Shown in pieces: positions 6,487 to 12,473 of a stretch of DNA of 12,473 nucleotides. Source of the stretch: Parabacteroides sp. GTDB taxonomy: Bacteria; Bacteroidota; Bacteroidia; Bacteroidales; Tannerellaceae. Numbering within the stretch: the first letter of the stretch is position 1; the number at the start of each line of letters is the position of its first letter. The notes beneath the pieces are model-generated. The model was not told where the DNA came from, searched no databases, and worked only from the letters and a program-made list of their open reading frames with translations. The position numbers and the translations under genes are program-made. The DNA is taken from positions 1 to 12,473 of the forward strand of contig JAHHQS010000118.1 in NCBI GenBank assembly GCA_020026285.1, read 5' to 3'.

Positions 6487-8022
6487 ATGAAATCCGTATT
6501 AATATTGGGGTCTGCAGCAGCTTTATTAGCTTCTTGTACACCTAAGCAGAAAACAGAAACAACTGCTGTAGAGAAGAAACAGCCTAATGTAATATTTTTA
6601 GTAGCAGATGATATTGGTTTTGGAGATTTTAGTTGTAATGGAGCTACTGAGATAAAGACACCAAATGTTGACAGACTAGCTGCTAATGGAGTAAGATTTA
6701 CAGATGCTCATGCTGTTGCTGCAACAAGTACTCCTTCTCGCTATTCTTTATTTACGGGGCATTATGCCTGGAGAAGAAATGATACAGGTATTGCTGCAGG
6801 AAATGCAGGAATGGTAATTCGTCCGGAACAACCAACTGTAGCAGATATGTTCAAGTCTTGTGGTTATGCTACAGGGGCGGTAGGAAAATGGCATTTAGGT
6901 CTGGCTGATAAAACGGGTGGACAGGATTGGAATGGTTTTATAACTCCAGGTCCAAAGGATATCGGATTTGATTATTCGTATATCATGGCAGCAACAGGCG
7001 ATCGTGTCCCTTGTTGCTGGGTGGAAAATCAGCGAATAGTTAATCTGGATCCAAATGATCCGATTGAAGTCAGTTATGAGAAACCTTTCCCTGGGGAACC
7101 TTTAGGAAAGGATCATCCTGAAATGCTTACCAAACTGAAACCTAGTCCAAATCATGGTCATGATATGGCTATTGTCAACGGAATTTCTCGTATTGGTTAT
7201 ATGAAAGGTGGAAAACAAGCCTTGTGGGAAGATGAATTTATTGCAGACAGTATTATGACCAAAGCCGTTCAATTTATCGATACACATAAGGATTCTCCAT
7301 TCTTTTTATATGTTGGAACGAATGATGTACATGTTCCTCGCTGGCCGCATCCTCGTTTTGTTGGCAAGAGCGGAATGGGACCTCGTGGTGATTCTTTGCT
7401 CCAGTTCGATTGGATTGTTGGAAATATATTGGAATCATTGGAAAAGAATGGTTTGACCGAAAATACATTGATTGTTCTAACCAGTGATAATGGTCCGGTT
7501 GTAGATGATGGATATGCAGATCGAGCTGTAGAATTGTTAGGAGATCATCGCCCTTGGGGAGATTACAGAGGTGGAAAATATAGTAACTTTGAAGCAGGAA
7601 CGCGCATCCCTTTAATTGTTTCATGGCCCAAAGAAGTAAAGCCTTCGGTATCGAATGCTTTGGTTTCTCAGATAGACTTATTTGCTTCCATGGCAAGTTT
7701 AATGGGAAAGAAGATGGAACCGGGAGCTGGAGTTGACAGTCAGGATTATTTGGATGCCTTTTTGGGTAAAGATAAAAAAGGTCGTGATTATGTCATGGAA
7801 TTTGCAGGAGCTTTGTCTGTTTCAACAGGAGAATGGAAATATATAACACCCAATAATAAAAGTGCTTATAATAAATTGACCAATACAGAACTGGGTAATA
7901 GTAAGGAAGAACAATTATATAACTTGAAACAGGATGTCGGTGAGAAGAATAATGTTGCAGCGGCAAATCCTGAAGTTGTAGAATCATTAAAGAAGATTAT
8001 TGAAAAAGAGGTAAATAAATAA
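6487..8022 (+). CDS. Serine-type sulfatase lipoprotein (S1 family)
   Basis: A 511-residue sulfatase that hydrolyses sulfate esters, probably on a glycan. Residues 1-17 are a lipoprotein signal with lipobox LLASC, so C17 should be lipidated and the enzyme membrane-anchored. The active-site motif is S81-T-P-S-R85, the serine version of C/S-x-P-x-R. Serine must be converted to formylglycine by a radical-SAM anaerobic maturase (anSME), which is not in this window. Other expected residues are visible: D41-D42 and D334-N335 for calcium, K134-W-H136, H282 (TNDVHVP) and K364. The ATG at 6487 is chosen because it yields the lipoprotein signal; an in-frame GTG at 6460 falls at the predicted transcription start and is unlikely. 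GH92 follows after 32 bp, indicating one transcript. Family is firm; the sulfate position and sugar are not determinable by eye. Confidence 0.95.
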   Translation: MKSVLILGSAAALLASCTPKQKTETTAVEKKQPNVIFLVADDIGFGDFSCNGATEIKTPNVDRLAANGVRFTDAHAVAATSTPSRYSLFTGHYAWRRNDTGIAAGNAGMVIRPEQPTVADMFKSCGYATGAVGKWHLGLADKTGGQDWNGFITPGPKDIGFDYSYIMAATGDRVPCCWVENQRIVNLDPNDPIEVSYEKPFPGEPLGKDHPEMLTKLKPSPNHGHDMAIVNGISRIGYMKGGKQALWEDEFIADSIMTKAVQFIDTHKDSPFFLYVGTNDVHVPRWPHPRFVGKSGMGPRGDSLLQFDWIVGNILESLEKNGLTENTLIVLTSDNGPVVDDGYADRAVELLGDHRPWGDYRGGKYSNFEAGTRIPLIVSWPKEVKPSVSNALVSQIDLFASMASLMGKKMEPGAGVDSQDYLDAFLGKDKKGRDYVMEFAGALSVSTGEWKYITPNNKSAYNKLTNTELGNSKEEQLYNLKQDVGEKNNVAAANPEVVESLKKIIEKEVNK

Positions 8023-8054
8023 TTATTTAAGAATAGACGGAATAAAGAAACACA

Positions 8055-10367
8055 ATGAAAAATGCGTTTTTAATGATGCTGTTGTCTTGCTCATTACAGG
8101 CAACAGCATTCACATTTTATGCAAATGAGGAAAAGACTGTTTGCGAGTATGTAAATCCTTTTGTAGGAGCTAGTACAAATGTTCATGATGCCGGAGCATA
8201 TCATGGGTTAGGTAAAACAATTCCAGGTGCGACTTTCCCTTTTGGATTGGTACAGTTAAGTCCAAATACAATTACCGGTGGAGATAACGGTCCCGGTTAT
8301 AGTGACGAGCATACTAGTATTGAAGGTTTTGCCTTTACTCAGATGAGTGGAATTGGCTGGTATGGTGATTTAGGTAACTTTTTGGTGATGCCTACAGTTG
8401 GTCCGATGCATACCAATTCAGGTCGATTGGAAAATCCGGATGCAGGTTATCGTTCACGTTATGATAAGAAATCAGAATATGCCAAGGCCGGTTATTATTC
8501 AGTTTTCTTGACTGATTACAAAATCAAAGCGGAAGCAACTGTTGCACAGCGTGCAGGAATGCTTCGTTTTACATTCCCGGAAAATAAACAATCCCGAATT
8601 CAAATTGATTTGGCTCGAAGAGTAGGAGGTACATCAACCTGGCAGGAAGTTCGTCTGGTTGACGATCATACTATCACGGGTAAAATGATTTGTAATGCCG
8701 AAGGTGGCGGTTGGGGCGATGGTGCCGGAAAACCGGATTATGTTGTCCATTTTTATGCCCAGTTCTCAAAGCCATTAAAGAATTATGGCGTTTGGTCTGT
8801 TCCTATTCCAGAAGGATTGGTTCGTAAATTGCAATTTGTCGGTTCGGATGAATTTCAAAAGATGACATCAAAGGCAGATATTCATCGTGGAGTAAAATCT
8901 TATTCAGGAAAGCATTTAGGATTCTTTACCGAGTTTGAAACAGAAAAAAACGAAGAAGTCTTGATGAAGGCTGGTATTTCTTTTGTTAGTGAAGAAAACG
9001 CACGAAAGAATCTGGAATCAGAAATTAACGATTGGAACTTTGAGCATGTTTTAAAAGAAAATCAGCAGGCTTGGAATACGGCTCTTTCAAAAATGCATGT
9101 GGAATCTGATGATGAAGAGTTGAAGCATATATTCTATACAGCTTTGTATCGCACGATGATTGACCCTCGTTTATATTCAGATGTGAATGGAGAATATGTT
9201 GGCGGTGATAAGAAAGTTCATCAGACGGGAGACTTCCAGAAAAGAACCATATTTAGTGGCTGGGATGTTTTCCGTAGTCAGATGCCTTTGCTTACTATTA
9301 TTCGTCCGGATGTAATCAGTGATATTTTGAATTCATTGGTCACTTTGGCTGATGAAAGTGGAAACGGATATTTGGAACGTTGGGAATTTCTGAATGCTTA
9401 TAGTGGATGTATGATTGGTAATCCGGCTATTTCTGTTCTTACCGATGCATATAAGAAAGGCATTCGTAATTTGGATTGGGATAAAGCTTGGAAATATGCG
9501 GAAAGTTCTTCTCAAAGATCAGGTAATTCTGAACATGGTTATGTGCCGAATTCTGTTTCAGAAACATTGGAATATGCTTATTCAGAATGGTGTATGGCCG
9601 AATTGGCAAAAGCTTTAGGCAAGAAGGATGCAGAGAAGAAGTATCGTGAATTGGCTCTTTCCTATCAGCATATTTATGATGCAGAACATCGTTGTTTCCG
9701 TCCTCGTGATGAAAAGGGAGAATTTCATACCTGGCCGGAAAAGGGAAGACTGACAGAAGGATATGGATGTGTTGAATCTAATCCTTTCCAGCAGGGATGG
9801 TTTGTTCCACATGATATTGAAGGATTAACCAGGCTGATGGGTGGACAGAAAAAAACTTTGGAAGAATTGGATTATATGTTTGCCAATACACCAGATGATT
9901 TTCTTTGGAATCAATTCTATAATCATGCCAATGAACCGGTTCATCATGTTCCGTTCTTGTATAATCGTTTAGGACAACCTTGGAAAACTCAATATTGGAC
10001 TCGTTATATTTGTCGGAAAGCTTATAAGAATGAAGTAAAAGGTTTGGTTGGTAATGAAGATGTTGGTCAGATGTCAGCATGGTATGTACTGGCTTCTGTA
10101 GGTATTCATCCGATTTGTCCGGGAGATACTCGTTTGGAGTTAAGCGCTCCTTTGTTTGATAAAGTAGATATTCGTGTAGCCGATGGTAAAGTCTTTACCA
10201 TTCAGACAAAAGGTCAATCGAAAGCAAATACTTATATTCAATCGGCCAGATTAAATGGTAAACCTTATGATAAATGTTTTATCGATTATCAGGATATTAT
10301 GAAAGGTGGTGTGTTGGAAATTGTGTTATCTGACCAGCCAAATAAGAAATGGGGAAAGAATCGTTGA
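8055..10367 (+). CDS. Exported GH92 family alpha-mannosidase-type glycoside hydrolase
   Basis: A 770-residue GH92 enzyme. These are calcium-dependent, inverting exo-alpha-mannosidases acting on N-glycan-type or other alpha-mannosides. An N-terminal signal peptide (about residues 1-24) is present; LLSC at 9-12 resembles a lipobox, but the hydrophobic stretch before it is short, so lipidation is uncertain. An N-terminal beta-sandwich (about 30-310) precedes the (alpha/alpha)6 catalytic domain. Family motifs are clear: NPFVGAS (34-40), PGATFPFG (57-64), SGWDVFRSQMPL (401-412), the E574 segment VESNPFQQGWFVPHD (probable general acid), NEPVHHVPFLYN (626-637) and GNEDVGQMSAWYV (666-678, acidic pair E668-D669 in the base region). 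Length is usual for the family. E574 is kept, whereas a glutamine here is associated with mannose-phosphate-uncapping members. It follows the sulfatase by 32 bp and ends before a terminator. Linkage specificity is unknown. Confidence 0.96.
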   Translation: MKNAFLMMLLSCSLQATAFTFYANEEKTVCEYVNPFVGASTNVHDAGAYHGLGKTIPGATFPFGLVQLSPNTITGGDNGPGYSDEHTSIEGFAFTQMSGIGWYGDLGNFLVMPTVGPMHTNSGRLENPDAGYRSRYDKKSEYAKAGYYSVFLTDYKIKAEATVAQRAGMLRFTFPENKQSRIQIDLARRVGGTSTWQEVRLVDDHTITGKMICNAEGGGWGDGAGKPDYVVHFYAQFSKPLKNYGVWSVPIPEGLVRKLQFVGSDEFQKMTSKADIHRGVKSYSGKHLGFFTEFETEKNEEVLMKAGISFVSEENARKNLESEINDWNFEHVLKENQQAWNTALSKMHVESDDEELKHIFYTALYRTMIDPRLYSDVNGEYVGGDKKVHQTGDFQKRTIFSGWDVFRSQMPLLTIIRPDVISDILNSLVTLADESGNGYLERWEFLNAYSGCMIGNPAISVLTDAYKKGIRNLDWDKAWKYAESSSQRSGNSEHGYVPNSVSETLEYAYSEWCMAELAKALGKKDAEKKYRELALSYQHIYDAEHRCFRPRDEKGEFHTWPEKGRLTEGYGCVESNPFQQGWFVPHDIEGLTRLMGGQKKTLEELDYMFANTPDDFLWNQFYNHANEPVHHVPFLYNRLGQPWKTQYWTRYICRKAYKNEVKGLVGNEDVGQMSAWYVLASVGIHPICPGDTRLELSAPLFDKVDIRVADGKVFTIQTKGQSKANTYIQSARLNGKPYDKCFIDYQDIMKGGVLEIVLSDQPNKKWGKNR

Positions 10368-10392
10368 CGTTATTTAATCAAGATTTAATATG

Positions 10393-10425
10393 AAGGACGG
10401 AGGAATTTATCTTCCGTCCTTTTTT
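10393..10425 (+). terminator. Rho-independent terminator after the GH92 gene
   Basis: A perfect 9-bp stem, AAGGACGGA (10393-10401) with TCCGTCCTT (10413-10421), closes an 11-nt loop and runs into a T-tract ending at 10425. It starts 26 bp after the GH92 stop and ends the sulfatase/GH92 unit. Confidence 0.93.
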
Positions 10426-10430
10426 GTCAA

Positions 10431-10468
10431 AAAACAATAGTTATAACCATCTTCTTTGATATTGTTTT
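10431..10468. repeat. Inverted repeat in the intergenic region upstream of the beta-barrel gene
   Basis: AAAACAATA (10431-10439) and TATTGTTTT (10460-10468) are exact reverse complements around a 20-nt spacer. It follows the GH92 terminator directly. It could be a protein-binding site or a weak hairpin; there is no T-tract that would make it a second terminator. Confidence 0.35.
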
Positions 10469-10483
10469 ATTTAGAAATGGCCT

Positions 10484-10562
10484 TTGTCCCGTAATTTGAT
10501 TCTAATATACTGAAAATCAATAGTACGTTGTCCCGTTTAAAAACTATTAATCCCTTTGTCCC
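10484..10562 (+). repeat. Three TTGTCCC direct repeats upstream of the beta-barrel gene
   Basis: TTGTCCC occurs at 10484-10490, 10528-10534 and 10556-10562. The first and third share a preceding C-T and the first and second a following G-T. The third copy overlaps the -33 promoter box, so binding of a regulator there would directly affect transcription. The spacings are 44 and 28 bp. The middle copy is flanked by a short inverted repeat (AATAGT 10519-10524, ACTATT 10543-10548). An operator role is inference. Confidence 0.5.
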
Positions 10563-10585
10563 ATATAAGTAATCATCTAATTTTG
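10555..10585 (+). promoter_or_regulatory. Bacteroides-type promoter of the outer-membrane beta-barrel gene
   Basis: TTTG (10555-10558), a 19-bp spacer and TAATTTTG (10578-10585) match the Bacteroides primary-sigma consensus TTTG-N19-TAnnTTTG at every defined position. Transcription should start near 10589, about 21 nt before the ATG at 10610. This excludes upstream in-frame starts for the gene. Confidence 0.82.
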
Positions 10586-10609
10586 CTTTCACAAATTCAA
10601 AACGTATTG

Positions 10610-11410
10610 ATGATGAAACGAACAAAATGTTTATGTGTGGCAGTTGCCTGTATGATGTTGGGAGCAGTTTCTGTTTCTGCTCAAGTAAAGATTACTCCAG
10701 AAGCTGGTATTTCTATTTATAAAGATGGAGTCGGAAGTAGCAGTGAAAAGGCAACAGTTTCTCCACGTTTGGGAGTAAGTATCGATTACTTCTTTAATAA
10801 AAAAGCAAGTGGCTGGGGAATTATGTCAGGACTCCATTTCTATCAGAAGAAGGATAACTATTCTTATGGTGAAATCAGTTTTCTGAATGAAAAAGGAGAG
10901 ACTCTTACTTCTCCCTTTATGCCGGAATATGGTACCAATGTCTTTGGATATGGTTACGGTTCAATGGCTCCTGGTGAATATGGAAACGGGGGCTGGGGCT
11001 CAATCAAGCTGGATAAGAACAAGCAGTTTCAAAGCATAGAGAATAATCATGTAAACTGGCGTCGTGATTATCTGCAGCTTCCTTTATTGGTTAAATATAA
11101 ATGGCAGATGAACGATACATACAGTCTGTCGTTTGCTGCCGGAGGTTATGTGGCTGTAGGTATTAGTGGAACACAGGATACTGACCGGATTACTTACGAA
11201 GTAAAAGATAATAAGATTTCAAATGATAAAACACATCGAGGCGCCTATGAAACAGCGGCTTACAATCGTCTGGATGCTGGATTCAGTTCGCGTGTTTCCT
11301 TTCAGGCAAAGCGTCTGTCTATCAATCTGAATTACGAAACCAATCTGAACCGTCGAAGTTGGATGGGACATGAAAATCTGATTTCTCTGACAGCCGGTTA
11401 TACCTTCTGA
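10610..11410 (+). CDS. Small outer-membrane beta-barrel protein of unknown role (porin-like / OMP_b-brl type)
   Basis: A 266-residue protein with a Sec signal peptide (MMKRTKCLCV...VSVSAQ, cleaved near residue 25) and a body of alternating hydrophobic/polar beta strands typical of an 8- to 10-strand outer-membrane barrel. Features supporting this are the paired-strand pattern around DYLQLPLLVKYKW and FAAGGYVAVGISG, a Gly/Tyr-rich loop (FGYGYGSMAPGEYGNGGWGS), and a C-terminal strand ending in the aromatic residue of LISLTAGYTF, the usual barrel-assembly signal. The start is ATG 10610 or the adjacent ATG 10613; an upstream in-frame start at 10556 would lie inside the promoter. It has its own promoter and is monocistronic as far as visible. 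No enzymatic motif is seen. It may be a structural or small-molecule barrel rather than part of the glycan locus; role unknown. Confidence 0.85.
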   Translation: MMKRTKCLCVAVACMMLGAVSVSAQVKITPEAGISIYKDGVGSSSEKATVSPRLGVSIDYFFNKKASGWGIMSGLHFYQKKDNYSYGEISFLNEKGETLTSPFMPEYGTNVFGYGYGSMAPGEYGNGGWGSIKLDKNKQFQSIENNHVNWRRDYLQLPLLVKYKWQMNDTYSLSFAAGGYVAVGISGTQDTDRITYEVKDNKISNDKTHRGAYETAAYNRLDAGFSSRVSFQAKRLSINLNYETNLNRRSWMGHENLISLTAGYTF

Positions 11411-11498
11411 TCCAGTAATAATTTATTAATATCCTATTGATACGTCTTCTTGGAAGTATCGATCATTCCTATCATTTTCGAAAATATTCATAATTATT

Positions 11499-11506
11499 TA
11501 TATTTG
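11499..11506 (+). promoter_or_regulatory. Possible -7 promoter element of the TPR lipoprotein gene
   Basis: TATATTTG matches TAnnTTTG exactly, with TTTC (11476-11479) at the correct 19-bp spacing as a three-of-four match to the -33 box. The predicted transcription start (about 11510) falls two bases before the ATG, implying a nearly leaderless mRNA. Confidence 0.45.
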
Positions 11507-11511
11507 CAGTT

Positions 11512-12473
11512 ATGCAGACTTTTTATTGGATTCTTATTATATGTTTAGGTTGGATATGCACAAGTTGTACAACGAACGAAGAACGTTCGGCTATCCAAAT
11601 CATGGAACAGGCAGAGAAATTGATTTCTTCTGATCTGAATGTGGCTCATGTATTATTGACAGACAGCTTGAAACATCCGGAGAATCTGGACGATAAGATG
11701 AATGCTCGTTGGTGTATGCTTCGTAGTCGGCTGGCCGATTCCATTCATACTGAATTACCTTATGTCCCACAAATGGAACGAGCTTATAAATATATGAAGC
11801 GTAACGGTTCAACAGAGGATATGTTGAAGGCTGGTTTGTATCTGGGACGTACTTATATGGACGATTTGAAACCAGAAGCGGCTCTTCATGTCTACTCGGA
11901 TATCCTTTCTGAAAGTTTGTCTGTCAGAAATCAGAAACAGACTGCTAATATTTATTCTTATATGGGGGATGTTTACGAATTTCAACAGTTATTTCCGAAT
12001 GCTATCGAGAAATATCTTTTGTCTTCTTCTTTGTTTGAAGAGATAGGAATGAAACAAAATCAGGCAGGCAGTTTACTGAATGTGAGTCGAAATTATGCTC
12101 ATATGGATTCATTGGATCAGGCTCTGGTTTATATGTTAATGGCCGATTCCATTCTGACTTCATGTGGCGATTTGAAGAATAAAGCTGCAGTTTACAATGG
12201 CCTTGGTAATATCTATAGTGAGAAGGGGAATTATAATCTGGCCGAATATTATTTGAGAAAGAGTATCGAATGTGATCCTTATAATGCAGCCTCCAACTAT
12301 CTGGCTTTGGCAGATCTCTTCTCTAGAAGAGGAGATCTGAATAAGGCCCGTTTTTATCAGCAGCAGATAAAAACTCATTATCTGGGAGGTAAAGCTTCTA
12401 TTGAATTACCATATTATTCTCCTAATTTCCGCAAATTATGTAGGCTCTCGTGTTATAAATGGATATTTTGTAA
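11512..12473 (+). CDS. TPR-repeat lipoprotein, 3' end cut by window edge
   Basis: The frame opens at ATG 11512 and is still open at the window end (320 codons visible). Residues 1-19 are a lipoprotein signal (hydrophobic FYWILIICLGWI, then C-T-S-C with C19 the likely lipidated residue). From about residue 25 the protein is helical, with tetratricopeptide-type repeats. Clear units are AGLYLGRTYMDDLKPEAALH (107-126), ANIYSYMGDVYEFQQLFPNA (145-164) and AAVYNGLGNIYSEKGNYNLA (225-244), with a further unit around 262-281. Bacteroides encode many such proteins; a number of them continue into a membrane segment, coiled coil and cytoplasmic HTH domain and act as regulators. Whether this one does cannot be seen. 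The last ~25 residues (from GGKASIELPYY) look unlike a TPR. It is separated from the beta-barrel gene by 101 bp. Partners and role are unknown. Confidence 0.85.
   Translation, partial: MQTFYWILIICLGWICTSCTTNEERSAIQIMEQAEKLISSDLNVAHVLLTDSLKHPENLDDKMNARWCMLRSRLADSIHTELPYVPQMERAYKYMKRNGSTEDMLKAGLYLGRTYMDDLKPEAALHVYSDILSESLSVRNQKQTANIYSYMGDVYEFQQLFPNAIEKYLLSSSLFEEIGMKQNQAGSLLNVSRNYAHMDSLDQALVYMLMADSILTSCGDLKNKAAVYNGLGNIYSEKGNYNLAEYYLRKSIECDPYNAASNYLALADLFSRRGDLNKARFYQQQIKTHYLGGKASIELPYYSPNFRKLCRLSCYKWIFC

Noticed and set aside
7274..7696. Minus-strand open frame of 140 codons inside the sulfatase gene
   Set aside because: It is antisense to conserved sulfatase motifs and encodes no recognisable fold; it is a shadow frame.
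10556..10609. Longer N-terminus for the beta-barrel protein
   Set aside because: These codons overlap the TTTG-N19-TAnnTTTG promoter, and the signal peptide begins at ATG 10610/10613.
11436..11460. Terminator after the beta-barrel gene (GATAC...GTATC with CTTC/GAAG)
   Set aside because: The stem is short and interrupted and is followed by GATCATTCC rather than a T-tract.
12311..12339. Near-palindrome CAGATCTC ... GAGATCTG inside the TPR gene
   Set aside because: It lies in frame in a TPR helix pair (ADLFSRRGDL), and the repeat can be explained by the coding sequence; there is no independent support for a regulatory role.
1..12473. CRISPR arrays, tRNA or rRNA genes, insertion sequences, attachment sites
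   Set aside because: No regularly spaced long repeats, cloverleaf-like sequences, transposase motifs or terminal inverted repeats were seen; coding genes fill most of the window.

Overview
The window looks like chromosome from a gut-type member of the Bacteroidota (Bacteroides, Phocaeicola or a close relative). The evidence is a SusD C-terminus, Bacteroides-style promoters (TTTG, 19 bp, TAnnTTTG), AT-rich DNA, no clear Shine-Dalgarno sequences, a serine-type sulfatase lipoprotein and a GH92 glycosidase. All eight genes lie on the + strand, and the first and last are cut by the window ends. The content is that of a polysaccharide utilization locus (PUL) plus an adjacent envelope-protein/TPR-lipoprotein region.

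Layout. (1) 1-376 is the end of a SusD-like glycan-binding lipoprotein, followed by a terminator-like hairpin (397-436). (2) 464-6289 holds three exported proteins: a TIM-barrel 'sugar phosphate isomerase/epimerase' with a Sec signal, a Gfo/Idh/MocA oxidoreductase with a twin-arginine signal, and a 1151-residue protein with a long HEAT-like helical region and two C-terminal DUF1080 (3-keto-glycoside hydrolase) domains. A strong terminator (6313-6368) ends this block. (3) 6487-10367 is a two-gene unit, sulfatase then GH92 alpha-mannosidase-type enzyme, with a possible promoter upstream and a terminator at 10393-10425. (4) 10426-10609 is a regulatory region with a well-formed promoter, three TTGTCCC repeats and an inverted repeat, driving a small outer-membrane beta-barrel protein (10610-11410). 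(5) 11512 to the end is a TPR lipoprotein that remains open at the window edge.

How the genes may work together (inference). SusD and its unseen SusC partner would capture and import a glycan. The sulfatase would remove sulfate and the GH92 enzyme would release alpha-mannose. The middle block matches the enzyme classes of the oxidative '3-keto' route of glycan breakdown known from gut Bacteroides: an oxidoreductase makes the 3-keto sugar, DUF1080 and TIM-barrel enzymes cleave the glycosidic bond by elimination and hydration, and the sugar is reduced again. Having this exported oxidative cassette next to SusD and a sulfatase/GH92 pair is the most interesting aspect of the window. The substrate cannot be read from the sequence.
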